A stretch of 64,000 nt of DNA from JAJEFO01 sp965208685 (GCA_965208685.1 CBDBPL010000007.1:372001-436000); one strand, 5' to 3'; positions 12,262-21,640 are shown, counted from the stretch's first letter. Program-made: numbers and translations. Notes: generated by a model from the sequence alone, not told the origin.

Positions 12262-13677
12262 TCAGTTTTCGTCGGTCGGGTTTGGCTCGTCCGAGCCAGA
12301 AGTCAGCGATCCGTTTTCCCAGATGCCGTTGAGTTCCAGGCCGTTTTCGTAACGCATCGTGCCCCAGCCATGGCGCTTGCCAGCACGGAACGCGCCTTCA
12401 TAGACGTCACCGTTCGCGAAGGTCGCGACCCCGTTGCCCTCGATTTCCCCTGCCTTCCATTCACCAGCATAGGTGTCGCCGGCGGCGGTCCTGATCGTGC
12501 CGATCCCCTCTCGCTTGCCGTTTACGAATGCGCCCTCGTAGACCGATCCGTTCGTGTAGCGCGCCACGCCAGCGCCTTCACGCTGGCCGTTCACCCATTC
12601 GCCTTCATAGGAAAAGCCGTCCTTGAAGACGATCCTTCCGGTACCGTGCATCCGGGCCTCTTTGAATTCGCCGTCATAGACGACGCCGTTGGCATATGTC
12701 ACGGATCCCCTGCCGTTGATGACGCCGTCAACCCACTCGCCTTCGTAGCTGCCGCCGTCGACATAGACGATCTTGCCGGTGCCATGTGCCTGGTTGTTCT
12801 TGAAGGTTCCCGTGTAGACCGAGCCGTCGGGATAGGTGACTTCCCCCGCGCCCTCGATCTTGTCGGCGACCCACGTGCCCGAATACCTGTAACCGTCCAT
12901 GCCGGTGAAGACGCCTTGGCCGTCGCGCATGTCGGCTTCGAACGTTCCTTCGTAGAGATCTCCGTTGGCATATGTGAGGCGTCCTTCGCCGTGGCGTCTG
13001 CCTTCGAGGAAGTCGCCCTCGTAGACGTCTCCACTTGGCTGAGACAGGCGTCCATTGCCGTGAATCTGGCCCTTGGACCACTCGCCGTCATAGGTCGTGC
13101 CGTCAGCCATGGCGAACGATCCGTGGCCGTCACGCAAGCCTCCTGCGAACGTGCCGTCATAGACCGCGCCGTCCGCGTACTCGATTCGCCCTTGGCCATA
13201 TCTTTCGCCATTTGACCATTCGCCTTCGTAGACGTAGCCGTTCGGGCGTTCCATCCGACCCTGTCCGTGACGCAACGCGTCGACAAACTCTCCGACGTAA
13301 CGTACTCCGGTGGCGTATTCGGCGACACCCCGGCCGTTGATCTTGCCGTCGCTCCACTCCCCGTCATACGTGCCGCCCTCTGCAAAGATGATTCTTCCGG
13401 TTCCTTCCGGCTTACCGTTCACGAACTGGCCGATGTACACCGAGCCGTCGCTGTAGCTTGCCTTCCCCTGGCCCTCGATCTTTCCTTCCACCCACTCGCC
13501 TTCATAGACGTAACCGTTCGGTAGCCGGTACGTTCCCTGCCCGTGCTGCTGGCCGTCCTTGAACGTGCCTTCGTAGACACCGCCATCGTCGTACTGCTTG
13601 GTGACGACTTCCTGGGCAAGCGCCCCTCCGGGGCCTGCCGCGGCGAGTGGAAGAATCAGTCCCAATGCCAGCTTCAT
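12262..13677 (-). CDS. Secreted MORN-repeat protein (18 full repeats)
   Basis: A 471-residue protein. It begins with a signal peptide (MKLALGLILPLAAAG... ending ALAQ), which fixes the start at 13677 although the frame is open much further upstream. The rest is a tandem of 23-residue MORN units of the form GxVYEGEWxxGxxxGxGxxxYxD: 18 complete copies and a degenerate 19th (GLELNGIWENG). The copies have diverged from each other, so this is an old array. MORN arrays form extended beta-sheets; roles in lipid or protein binding have been reported in eukaryotes, while bacterial functions are mostly unknown. It lies downstream of nadE in the divergent direction, and an 8-bp hairpin (12233-12263) follows the stop. 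Confidence 0.88.
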   Translation of the reverse strand: MKLALGLILPLAAAGPGGALAQEVVTKQYDDGGVYEGTFKDGQQHGQGTYRLPNGYVYEGEWVEGKIEGQGKASYSDGSVYIGQFVNGKPEGTGRIIFAEGGTYDGEWSDGKINGRGVAEYATGVRYVGEFVDALRHGQGRMERPNGYVYEGEWSNGERYGQGRIEYADGAVYDGTFAGGLRDGHGSFAMADGTTYDGEWSKGQIHGNGRLSQPSGDVYEGDFLEGRRHGEGRLTYANGDLYEGTFEADMRDGQGVFTGMDGYRYSGTWVADKIEGAGEVTYPDGSVYTGTFKNNQAHGTGKIVYVDGGSYEGEWVDGVINGRGSVTYANGVVYDGEFKEARMHGTGRIVFKDGFSYEGEWVNGQREGAGVARYTNGSVYEGAFVNGKREGIGTIRTAAGDTYAGEWKAGEIEGNGVATFANGDVYEGAFRAGKRHGWGTMRYENGLELNGIWENGSLTSGSDEPNPTDEN

Positions 13678-13942
13678 GCATGCCCCCAGTCGTGCCACCG
13701 GCCCGATGCGCGATGGCCTGCTACGTGCCGGAGAGACTAGTTGAGTGGCCCTTTGCCCGCAAACGCTTTTCCCTGCGGGGACTCCTCTTGCCATCGCGTG
13801 GTCCGGCAATGTCTCTTGGTGAGTATTGCGTTCGGCATTCGCGGAACATAGTGCCGGAAGGCTTGATTTCCGACCCCCAAGCGAGCAAAGCGGAGGTGGT
13901 TGCGGTGTCCGGCCCCGCAGAGAGATCCTGTGGAGACGCATG

Positions 13943-15601
13943 ATGGCAAGAAGATTTCGCCTGACGCTGGCGCAAATGAACCCCACGGTCGGGGATTTTG
14001 CGGGCAATGCTGCGCTGGCGCGTTCCGCATGGGAGCAGGGCCGTGCGGCTGGTGCCGACCTCGTGATGCTGACCGAGATGTTCATCACGGGTTACAACAC
14101 GCAGGATCTCGTGATGAGGCCATCGTTTGTGCGCGACGCCGAGGCACGACTCGACGCGTTGCGCGTGGCCTGCACAGATGGTCCGGCACTCGGGATCGGC
14201 GGGCCGCTGCACCAGGACGAGAGGCTCTACAACGCCTTTCACGTATTCAAGGATGGGCGCGTCGTGCGCCGGAATCTCAAGCGCGACCTGCCAAACGAGA
14301 CGGTATTCGACGAGGTTCGGGTCTTCGATCGGGGACCGTTGGCAGGCCCTTTCGACCTCGGCGGTGTCCGCATCGGAGTGCCGATCTGCGAGGATGCCTG
14401 GCATGAGGACGTGCCCGAAGCGCTCGCGGAATCGGGGGCCGAGATTCTCCTGGTGCCGAACGGCTCACCCTATTGCAGGAAAAAGTTCGATACCCGACTG
14501 AACCTGATGGTGGCGCGTGTCATCGAGACCGGTTTGCCGCTTGTCTATCTCAACATGATCGGGGGTCAGGATGATCAGGTATTCGATGGCGGCAGCTTCA
14601 TCCTGAATCCAGGCTGCGAAATGGCAGTACGAATGCCCTTCTTCGACGAGTCCATAGTTCATGTGGAATTCGAGGGCGGACGGGATGGCTGGCGCGCAGC
14701 GAAGGGCGAGATCGCGCCGTGTCCGGATTCGTGGGAACTGGACTATCGTGCCATGGTCGACGCCACCAGGGACTATGTCCAAAAAGCGGGATTCTCGAAG
14801 GTGGTCCTCGGCCTGTCCGGTGGCGTTGACAGCGCTGCCGTTGCCTGCATTGCCGTAGACGCCCTTGGACCGGAGAACGTGCGCTGCGTCATGATGCCTT
14901 CGGAATACACGAGCCGACAGTCGTTGAATGATGCATCCGCAGTGGCGTCGGCGCTTGGAGTCAGGCTCGACACGGTACCAATTGCTGAGCCGGTCGATGC
15001 GACGGTGCAGGCCTTGGCCCAACTCCTCGACGGCTGGGAGCCCGACATCACGGAAGAGAACATTCAGTCGCGACTGCGCGCTGTCATCCTCATGGCGCTT
15101 TCGAACAAGTTTGGCGAGATGCTGCTGACAACGGGCAACAAGTCGGAGGCGGCCGTCGGATATGCCACGATCTATGGCGACATGGCTGGCGGTTACAATC
15201 CGGTCAAGGATCTCTACAAGACTCGGGTCTTCGAAACCTGCCGCTGGCGCAACGCCAACCATCGGCCGTGGATGAAAGGACCGGACGGGGCGGTGATTCC
15301 GCCGGTCGTGATCGAGAAGCCGCCGACGGCCGAGCTGAAGGAAGGTCAGAAGGACAGCGATTCCCTGCCCGAATACGCCGATCTGGACGTGATTCTGACA
15401 GCCCTGATCGATGACGAAATATCGGTCGCCGAAGTGGTGGACCTGGGATTTGAACGCGAGGTCGTCGAGCAGGTGGAGCAACTCCTGTACCGCGCCGAGT
15501 ACAAACGCTTTCAGTCGGCGCCAGGCGTGCGGTTGACCGAGCGATCCTTCTGGTTGGATCGGCGTTATCCCATCATCAATCGCTGGCGGGATCCGTCCTG
15601 A
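13943..15601 (+). CDS. nadE: Glutamine-dependent NAD(+) synthase
   Basis: A 552-residue two-domain enzyme that makes NAD from nicotinate adenine dinucleotide with ammonia taken from glutamine. The N-terminal nitrilase domain shows the Glu-Lys-Cys triad in LVMLTEMFITGY, RRNLKRDLPN and GVPICEDAWHED. The C-terminal ATP-pyrophosphatase domain has the P-loop SGGVDSAA at about residue 292 and TGNKSEAAVGYATIYGDMAGG. The frame opens upstream at 13826; GGAG at 13932-13935 supports ATG 13943 (seven bases) rather than the adjacent ATG 13940. The length matches alphaproteobacterial NadE. It diverges from the MORN gene. Confidence 0.95.
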   Translation: MARRFRLTLAQMNPTVGDFAGNAALARSAWEQGRAAGADLVMLTEMFITGYNTQDLVMRPSFVRDAEARLDALRVACTDGPALGIGGPLHQDERLYNAFHVFKDGRVVRRNLKRDLPNETVFDEVRVFDRGPLAGPFDLGGVRIGVPICEDAWHEDVPEALAESGAEILLVPNGSPYCRKKFDTRLNLMVARVIETGLPLVYLNMIGGQDDQVFDGGSFILNPGCEMAVRMPFFDESIVHVEFEGGRDGWRAAKGEIAPCPDSWELDYRAMVDATRDYVQKAGFSKVVLGLSGGVDSAAVACIAVDALGPENVRCVMMPSEYTSRQSLNDASAVASALGVRLDTVPIAEPVDATVQALAQLLDGWEPDITEENIQSRLRAVILMALSNKFGEMLLTTGNKSEAAVGYATIYGDMAGGYNPVKDLYKTRVFETCRWRNANHRPWMKGPDGAVIPPVVIEKPPTAELKEGQKDSDSLPEYADLDVILTALIDDEISVAEVVDLGFEREVVEQVEQLLYRAEYKRFQSAPGVRLTERSFWLDRRYPIINRWRDPS

Positions 15602-15759
15602 CGCGACGGGGCTGCCTGCCTCCGGAGATGCGCGATTGCCGAACGGGGGGCGACTGAGGCCTTGACCGGCCATGAGTGCTGGTCCGGCTGAAACATTGAC
15701 AGTGCGGAATCGGGTTCGCCAGGGCATACCGACTTGTTGCCGCCGCCTCGTGCGCCTAG

Positions 15760-16566
15760 ATGAAGGCCATGAGGAGACTGATTCCTTTCGTCAAATCCCG
15801 GCCCGTCGTGTCCGTGCTCAAGCTTCACGGCGTGATTGCCGCGCGAGCACGAGGCACGCTCAGTGACTCAGGCCTGGCGGGTCTCGTCGAAAAGGCGTTC
15901 ACCAAGGGCAAGCCCGCTGCCGTGGCGCTTTCCGTGAATTCGCCCGGGGGAAGTCCGGCGCAGTCGTCATTGATTTCGGCGCGCATCCGGCGGCTTGCCG
16001 AGGAGAAGGGTGTCAAGGTCTATGCCTTTGTCGAGGACGTGGCGGCTTCGGGCGGATATTACATTGCCAGCGCGGCGGACGAAATCTGGGTGGATCGGCA
16101 TTCGATCATCGGATCGATCGGGGTCATTTCGGCGGGCTTCGGCCTGAAGGACTTCATCGAGCGTCACGGGATCGAGCGCCGCGTCTATACCGCCGGCGAG
16201 ACGAAGAGCATGCTGGACGCGTTTCAGGCAGAGAAGCCGGAAGACGTAAGGCGGCTGAAGGTGCTGCAGGAGCACATTCATGCCGGATTCATCGACCACG
16301 TGAAGTCCCGCCGGGGTGCGCGTCTGAACGAGGACGAGGACCTCTTCAACGGAGACATCTGGGTAGGCTCGGCGACCGTTTCCACAGGCCTTGTCGACGG
16401 GGTCGGACATCTCGTGCCGAAGATGAGGGAAGTCTTCGGCGAAAAGGTCGCTTTCAAGCGTTACGAACTGCGTCGTCCGTTCCTCAACAGGTTCGGCGTG
16501 TCACTCGCAGCTGACGTGATGTTCGAGATCGAGGATCGTCTGGCCTTCCGGCGTTTCGGAGTCTGA
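15760..16566 (+). CDS. S49 family peptidase (SohB/SppA-like)
   Basis: A 268-residue serine protease of the signal-peptide-peptidase A family. The Ser-Lys dyad is visible as Ser97 in DVAASGGYYIASAADEI and Lys149 in AGETKSMLD; the SPGGS motif lies near residue 61. It lacks an obvious N-terminal signal or anchor and is single-domain, as are many alphaproteobacterial S49 proteins. The family degrades membrane-embedded peptides such as spent signal peptides. It is followed four bases later by a small membrane protein and then the Ca/Na antiporter, so the genes probably form an operon. Confidence 0.86.
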   Translation: MKAMRRLIPFVKSRPVVSVLKLHGVIAARARGTLSDSGLAGLVEKAFTKGKPAAVALSVNSPGGSPAQSSLISARIRRLAEEKGVKVYAFVEDVAASGGYYIASAADEIWVDRHSIIGSIGVISAGFGLKDFIERHGIERRVYTAGETKSMLDAFQAEKPEDVRRLKVLQEHIHAGFIDHVKSRRGARLNEDEDLFNGDIWVGSATVSTGLVDGVGHLVPKMREVFGEKVAFKRYELRRPFLNRFGVSLAADVMFEIEDRLAFRRFGV

Positions 16567-16570
16567 GCCC

Positions 16571-16738
16571 ATGATGCTCAAGATCGTGACGATCTTTCTG
16601 GTGTTCATTGCCCTGCTCGCGATGTTTGGGAGACTCCGCGTTTTGCTGCCGCGCAACATGAGGGGCCTTGCGCAAAAGTGCGCCGGCTGCGGGCGATACC
16701 GGATTGGCAAGGGACCATGCACTTGCGGAAGGTCCTGA
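16571..16738 (+). CDS. Small Cys-rich membrane protein (55 aa)
   Basis: A 55-codon frame that starts ATGATG right after the S49 gene and ends three bases before the antiporter start. Residues 4-20 form one hydrophobic helix. The tail carries CAGCG and CTCG, i.e. Cys37, Cys40, Cys50 and Cys52, which could bind a zinc ion as a minimal ribbon. Tight packing between two real genes, host-like codon use and the meaningful architecture argue that it is coding. Function is unknown; it may assist the neighbouring protease. Confidence 0.72.
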   Translation: MMLKIVTIFLVFIALLAMFGRLRVLLPRNMRGLAQKCAGCGRYRIGKGPCTCGRS

Positions 16739-16741
16739 CGC

Positions 16742-17686
16742 TTGGTCTGGATCACGGGCGCGGCGGGACTGGCAATTCTGCTTCTGGCAGGCGATCTTCT
16801 TGTGCGTGGTGCCGTCGGCGCCGCCCCGCACCTCAGGATCCCGGCATTTGTTGTTGGCCTGACGATCGTTGCGCTAGGCACGTCCGCCCCGGAACTCCTG
16901 TTGTCGATTCAGGCGATGCTCAGCGGTGCTCCGGGACTCGCGCTTGGCAATGTCGTTGGTTCAAACACCGCAAACGTGCTCTTGGTCCTGGGCGTGCCAG
17001 CATTGATTTCGCGGCTGCGGACCAGGGAAACCGACTGCCGCAAGAGCTACGTGACCATGCTTGGCGTGAGCGTCGTGTTCTTCCTGCTTTGCGTGATCGG
17101 ACCTCTCAACTGGGTCCATGGAGTCATTTTGCTCGTGATTCTGGTCCTGGTCGTGTCCGATCAGGTCCGGCATGCCGCTCGTCATCGTCGCATGGCGGGC
17201 ATTCTGCCGGCCGAAGCGCCAGGACCGCAGATTCGGATCCGGACCATTGCGCTGTTTCTCGTGCTTGGAATCGCCTGTCTTCCCTTGGGTGCCAGGCTGC
17301 TTGTCGATGCTGCAGTGGAGATGGCGGGTATCATCGGGGTTTCCGACAGCGCCGTAGGCCTTACCATCGTGGCCATCGGCACTTCGCTGCCCGAACTTGC
17401 CACCGCGACCATGGCCGCTGTGCGCCGGAAGGCTGACGTGGCGCTCGGCAGCGTCATCGGTTCGAACGTGTTCAATCTCCTGCTGATCGCGGGTGGCGCG
17501 GCGCTGTTCGGCACGATTCCGGTGCCCAGGGAATTCCTGGTCTTTGACTTGTGGTTCATGCTTGCCGCATCGGTGCTGCTCGCTCCGTTCGTGTTTTTCG
17601 GCAGTTGGGAATTGACGCGCCGTTTCGGGGTGCTGTTCACGGTCCTATATGTCGTGTACGTGATCTTGGTGGTACGGCACGGATGA
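16742..17686 (+). CDS. Calcium/sodium antiporter (CaCA superfamily, YrbG-like)
   Basis: A 314-residue membrane protein built from two homologous halves. Each half has the alpha-repeat signature: GTSAPELLLS with GNVVGSNTAN, and GTSLPELATA with GSVIGSNVFN. These repeats form the cation sites of K+-dependent or independent Na+/Ca2+ exchangers. About ten helices are apparent. The start is a TTG at 16742: it is the only candidate, since a stop codon in frame lies just upstream, and GGAAGG sits nine bases before it. The gene overlaps the next one by four bases (ATGA). Confidence 0.88.
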   Translation: MVWITGAAGLAILLLAGDLLVRGAVGAAPHLRIPAFVVGLTIVALGTSAPELLLSIQAMLSGAPGLALGNVVGSNTANVLLVLGVPALISRLRTRETDCRKSYVTMLGVSVVFFLLCVIGPLNWVHGVILLVILVLVVSDQVRHAARHRRMAGILPAEAPGPQIRIRTIALFLVLGIACLPLGARLLVDAAVEMAGIIGVSDSAVGLTIVAIGTSLPELATATMAAVRRKADVALGSVIGSNVFNLLLIAGGAALFGTIPVPREFLVFDLWFMLAASVLLAPFVFFGSWELTRRFGVLFTVLYVVYVILVVRHG

Positions 17687-18468
17687 ATGGTCAGGCACTG
17701 GTGACGGGCGCGGGCAGGCGCCTTGGGCGCGCGATGGCGCTCTACCTCGCTGGGCGCGGGCTGGATGTTGTCGTGCATTGCCACAGATCGCTGGACGAAG
17801 CCGACGCTGTCGCAGCCGCGGCAAGCGGGCTGGGCGTGAAGGCCGCGGTGCTTGAAGCGGATCTGACTGTCGAGGAAGAAATGCAGGGGTTGGTGCCGAA
17901 TGCCGTCAAGGCTCTTGGCGGCCCGCTGACCGTGTTGGTGAATTCCGCGTCAATTTTCGAGTACGACACGGTTCACACCTGCACGCGCGAGAGCTGGGAC
18001 AGGCACATCGAGTCGAATCTCCGGGCTCCGTTCGTCCTGACGCAGGCGTTTGCCGGACAGGCCCCGGAGCCGGAAGCCGGTGGCGAATGGAACGAACTCA
18101 CGGCCCGAGCGCTGATTGTCAACGTCATTGATCAACGCGTGAGGAAGCTCACGCCGCATTTCGCGTCCTACACGATCGCCAAGTCCGCCCTCTGGGCGTT
18201 GACACGGACATCGGCGCAGGCGTTGGCGCCTGCCATCCGCGTCAACGCGATCGGGCCGGGGCCGACCCTGCAAGGGGCGCGCCAGTCGCGTGAGCACTTC
18301 GCGAACCAGCGCCGAAGCACGATCCTGAACAGAGGGAGCGACGCCGCGGACGTCATTGGGGCGCTTGGATATTTCCTGGACGCGCCGGGCGTGACGGGAC
18401 AGCTGATTTGTCCTGACGGAGGCCAGCATCTGGCTTGGGAAACGCCCGACATTCGGGGTGCGGGATGA
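17683..18468 (+). CDS. Short-chain dehydrogenase, pteridine-reductase/FolM-like
   Basis: A 261-residue SDR. The cofactor motif TGAGRRLGRA, with two basic residues after the glycines, suggests NADPH and is the TGxxxRLG pattern of pteridine reductases and FolM. The NSAS segment (LVNSASIFEYD) replaces the usual NAG, and the catalytic YxxxK is present in ASYTIAKSA. The start ATG overlaps the stop of the antiporter gene (ATGA). No folB or other folate gene is next to it here because the IS66 element and then uvrC follow. Dihydropteridine or dihydrofolate reduction is plausible but not proven. Confidence 0.78.
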   Translation: MNGQALVTGAGRRLGRAMALYLAGRGLDVVVHCHRSLDEADAVAAAASGLGVKAAVLEADLTVEEEMQGLVPNAVKALGGPLTVLVNSASIFEYDTVHTCTRESWDRHIESNLRAPFVLTQAFAGQAPEPEAGGEWNELTARALIVNVIDQRVRKLTPHFASYTIAKSALWALTRTSAQALAPAIRVNAIGPGPTLQGARQSREHFANQRRSTILNRGSDAADVIGALGYFLDAPGVTGQLICPDGGQHLAWETPDIRGAG

Positions 18469-18547
18469 CCGGGGACCCGCCGAAGCCGCGGTGAGTTGTG
18501 CACTGTAACGACGGGCTGTCACGCAGATGTTACAAAATCTTCAATGT

Positions 18548-18555
18548 TATCAATG
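18548..18555. repeat. Target-site duplication, left copy (TATCAATG)
   Basis: An 8-bp direct repeat that abuts the left inverted repeat of the IS66 element; an identical copy lies at 21656-21663. Eight base pairs is the duplication length typical of the IS66 family. Confidence 0.95.
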
Positions 18556-18570
18556 GTAAGCGTTCGGTCG
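18556..18570 (+). repeat. Left terminal inverted repeat of the IS66 element
   Basis: GTAAGCGTTCGGTCG, the exact reverse complement of 21641-21655. Confidence 0.95.
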
Positions 18571-18659
18571 TGAAGTGACGCCAGTCTGTCCTGTCGTGAT
18601 TCCGGTCGTTGCGAGATCGGCACTGGTAACCCGAAAGCCGACGTGCTATCGCGCCGCGC

Positions 18660-20555
18660 ATGGAGATGCGCATCGAGGCGTCAGGGACGCCAACCGTTCC
18701 GGATTTCGCTGATTGCGGGCTCTCGCGATCGCTGCGGTCGCCCGATCCGGTCGACTGGCGGTTTCTGTTCGAGCGCGAACGTGTGCGTGCCGAGGACGCG
18801 GAGGCCCGGGCGGATGCGGCGGAGGCCCGCAGCGAGGAGCTGCGCTGGCGGGAGGTGGAGGCCCGGAACCGCGCAAGCAGCCTGGAGACGTTCCTTGAGA
18901 AGAGCCGGGCGAAGCTGGATGCCGCCCGCGAGGAGGTCAGGGAGGTCCGCCGGACGGCGAAGCGCGCCCTTGCGCTGGAGAAGGAGGTCACGCGGCTGGG
19001 CAGGCTTCTCGCGGAGGCCGGCGTCGATGCACGGAAGCGTTCCACGGTCATGTCCCTGCGCATGGAGAACGCGGCGCTGACGGCCGAGGTGCAGGAACTC
19101 CGGGACAGGGTCGCTGCGCTCGAGGCGCGGAACGACGCGCTTCGTTCGAGCAGGTCCTCGATGTCGAGATCCGCGTACGGCAGCAAGAGCGAGAAGGGGC
19201 CGAGGCCGTCCTCGAAGCGCGGGCGCGGCCAGCAGCCCGGCGCGCCCGGCCATGGTCGCACGCCGCGGCCGAACCTCGAGGAGACGGAGGAGCGGCTGGA
19301 CCCCCCGGAGGACGCGCGCATCTGCCCCTGCTGCGGCAAGCCCTACGTCGCCAACGGCTCGCACGAATCGGAAGTCGTCGAGATCGAGGTCAGGGCGCAC
19401 AAGCGGCGGATCGTCCGTCCGCGCTGGCGCCGGGGATGCGAGTGCGCCTCCTCGCCGTCCGAGGTGACGGCGCCGCCGCCGGCGCGGCTGTTCCCGGGCA
19501 CGGCCTTCGGGACCGGCGTGTGGGCGCATGTGCTGCACGAGCGCTTCATGTGCATGCGGCCGTGCCGCCGCGTCGCGGACTGGCTGGCCTGCCAGGGCCT
19601 TGCGGTCTCGCCGGGAACGCTGGCCGACGGCACGGGCCGGATGCTGCCCCTGTTCGAGCCGATCTGGGACGCGGTCCTCGCGCGCCAGAACGAGGCGGGG
19701 CTGCGCCATGCCGACGAGACCGGCTGGCGCATCCAGGCGCTGAGGGAGATCCGGAAGTCTCGCCGCGCGTGGCTCTGGACGTCCGTCAGCCACGACGCGG
19801 TCCTCTTCCACGTCGACCGCACGCGCAGCGCCGCCGCCGCCGCGAGGCTGTTCTCCGACGCCGTCGGACCGGTCTTTCTGGTCTGCGACCGCTACAGCGC
19901 GTACAAGAAGCTGGCGCGGCTGTTGCCCGCCATGATCATCCTGTGCTTCTGTTGGGCTCACGCCCGGCGAGATTTTCTGAAATGCGCGGAGGGACGGCCG
20001 CGGCTGGCGGAGTGGAGGGACGGATGGATCGACCGGATCGCGGACATCTACCGGCTGAACGCTGTCCGGCTCGGCTGCCTCGATCCGGACAGCGGATCCC
20101 CGGCGAAGGGGTTCGCGGCGGCGCAGGCCGGGCTGGAGGGCGCGGTCGCCGCGCTGTTCGCGGAAGCGGAGCGACAGCTGGAGGAGCTTCCGGAAACGGC
20201 GCCGGAGCGCAAGCCGCTGCGTTCGCTGGCCAGGCACCGCGAGGGGCTGAGCGTGTTCCTCGACCATCCCGAGGTTCCCATGGACAACAACGTCGGGGAA
20301 AGGGCCATCAGGAACCCGGCCATCGGGCGGAAGCTCAGCTTCGGCTCCGACAGCGAGGCGGGCGCCCGGATGACGGCGGTCATGTACACGGTCCTCGGCA
20401 CGGTCGCGCGGAACGGCCTCGACGTCCTGCGCTGGCTCCGGGCGTGGCTTGACGCCTGTGCGGAGAACGGCGGCCTCCCGCCCGGGGACCTGGACCCGTG
20501 GCTGCCGTGGTCGATGAGCGAGGAGAGAAGGCGGGCCTTCGCGGCGCCGCCGTGA
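18660..20555 (+). CDS. tnpC: IS66 family transposase (TnpC)
   Basis: A 631-residue DDE transposase. Residues ~35-170 form a long Ala/Glu/Arg-rich coiled coil, as in the IS66 leucine-zipper region. A zinc-finger-like CPCCGKPY with a later CEC follows near residues 222-261. The catalytic triad is Asp352 (HADETGWR), Asp410 (CDRYSAYKK) and Glu547 (DNNVGERAIRN), and CWAHARRDF is present, so all signatures needed for activity are intact. It ends in a GTGA overlap with the DruA-domain gene, implying coupled translation. No strong ribosome site is visible before ATG 18660. Confidence 0.95.
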   Translation: MEMRIEASGTPTVPDFADCGLSRSLRSPDPVDWRFLFERERVRAEDAEARADAAEARSEELRWREVEARNRASSLETFLEKSRAKLDAAREEVREVRRTAKRALALEKEVTRLGRLLAEAGVDARKRSTVMSLRMENAALTAEVQELRDRVAALEARNDALRSSRSSMSRSAYGSKSEKGPRPSSKRGRGQQPGAPGHGRTPRPNLEETEERLDPPEDARICPCCGKPYVANGSHESEVVEIEVRAHKRRIVRPRWRRGCECASSPSEVTAPPPARLFPGTAFGTGVWAHVLHERFMCMRPCRRVADWLACQGLAVSPGTLADGTGRMLPLFEPIWDAVLARQNEAGLRHADETGWRIQALREIRKSRRAWLWTSVSHDAVLFHVDRTRSAAAAARLFSDAVGPVFLVCDRYSAYKKLARLLPAMIILCFCWAHARRDFLKCAEGRPRLAEWRDGWIDRIADIYRLNAVRLGCLDPDSGSPAKGFAAAQAGLEGAVAALFAEAERQLEELPETAPERKPLRSLARHREGLSVFLDHPEVPMDNNVGERAIRNPAIGRKLSFGSDSEAGARMTAVMYTVLGTVARNGLDVLRWLRAWLDACAENGGLPPGDLDPWLPWSMSEERRRAFAAPP

Positions 20556-21430
20556 GCGACGAGGTCGAATGCCGCTACCACGGGCGCGACTTCACCGTCG
20601 CCGAGATGAGGCTGCTGCGCGAGCTGACCGTCACGGAGCCGACCCGGACGGCGATCGCCCGCGCCTTCTGCCGCCGCACCGGCTGGCTCAAGCCCGACGG
20701 CGGCCTCAAGAGCATGATGGCGAAGGTCGTCATGCTGAAGATGCACCGCGACGGGATCATCGAGCTGCCGCCGCCTTCCCGGGTGCCGCCCGTCCCGAAG
20801 CCGATCACGTTCGGGCCGGACACGGAGCCGCCTCCGCTGCTGCCCGTCCCCAAGGCCCTCGACGAGGTCCGCCCGCTGGAGTTCCGGATCGTGAAGGGCG
20901 GCACCCGGGAAGGCAGGCTCTGGAACGAGTTCGTCGCCCGCTGGCACTACCTCGGATACACGCGCCTGGTCGGCGCGCAGATGCGCTACGCGGTCCATGA
21001 CCGAAACGGCCGGCCGCTGGCCATGCTCGGCTTCTCGACCGCCGCATGGCGGCTCGCGCCGCGCGACCGGTTCATCGGATGGACGCCGGAGCTGCGCGAA
21101 AGGAACCTGCCTCTCGTGGTCGACAACCCGAGGTTCCTGATCCTTCCTTGGATGGCGATCCCGAACCTGGGATCCCACATCCTCTCGCTCGTCCGCAGGC
21201 GGCTGCCCGAGGACTGGACCGCACGCTACGGCACCACGCCCGTGCTCTGCGAAACCTTCGTGGAGGTTCCCCGCCACAGCGGCGGCGTCTACCGGGCCTC
21301 GGGCTGGATCCGCGTCGGAACGACCAAGGGGCGCGGCCGCTACGACCGCTGGAACAAGGCCGACAAGCCGAGGAAGGACATCTGGCTCTGCCCGCTCCGA
21401 AAGGACTGGAAGCGGACGCTCAACCGCTGA
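20552..21430 (+). CDS. DUF4338 / Druantia DruA-domain protein, passenger of the IS66 element
   Basis: A 292-residue protein. The central and C-terminal part matches the DUF4338 pattern of DruA: WHYLGYTRLVGAQMRY, LGFSTAAW, RDRFIGW, NLPLVVDNPRFLILPW, NLGSHILSLV, DWTARYG, ETFVEVPRHSGGVYRASGW and GTTKGRGRYD. DruA is a component of the Druantia anti-phage system; here none of the other Druantia genes (such as the large helicase druE) is present. The N-terminal ~75 residues resemble a small helix-turn-helix region (FTVAEMRLLRELTVTEPTRTAIARAFCRRTGW). GTG 20552 overlaps the transposase stop as GTGA; an in-frame alternative start lies at 20498. Its location inside the inverted repeats says it moves with the element. 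Molecular role unknown. Confidence 0.9.
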   Translation: MSDEVECRYHGRDFTVAEMRLLRELTVTEPTRTAIARAFCRRTGWLKPDGGLKSMMAKVVMLKMHRDGIIELPPPSRVPPVPKPITFGPDTEPPPLLPVPKALDEVRPLEFRIVKGGTREGRLWNEFVARWHYLGYTRLVGAQMRYAVHDRNGRPLAMLGFSTAAWRLAPRDRFIGWTPELRERNLPLVVDNPRFLILPWMAIPNLGSHILSLVRRRLPEDWTARYGTTPVLCETFVEVPRHSGGVYRASGWIRVGTTKGRGRYDRWNKADKPRKDIWLCPLRKDWKRTLNR

Positions 21431-21640
21431 CCCCAGTTCCGTTCCCAACATCCTCCCCGAAACCGAACGCCGTAACCGAAGCCCGGCAACGGCAACGCCG
21501 TCGCGACGAAAATCGGAACAGGCACGAATGACTGTCCAGCACCGACGCCCATCAGGCGTCGCGGTCCACGAAACAGTTCCGGACGACGCTGGAAGTCAGG
21601 AAAGGCCGCCAAACACGCGTCAAGGAAAGCCATCACCGCT

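Noticed and set aside
12233..12263. GACGCTCA...TGAGCGTC hairpin as terminator of the MORN gene
   Set aside because: The 8-bp stem is real, but the loop is 15 bases and there is no T-tract on the gene's strand; TTTT follows only in the opposite direction, where no gene ends.
12370..13215. A 281-codon plus-strand frame opposite the MORN array
   Set aside because: It inherits 23-residue periodicity from the repeats on the other strand and has no start context.
18681..20267. A 528-codon antisense frame within the IS66 transposase gene
   Set aside because: Mirror of the coding frame caused by high GC3; Arg/Ala/Pro-rich without any family motif.
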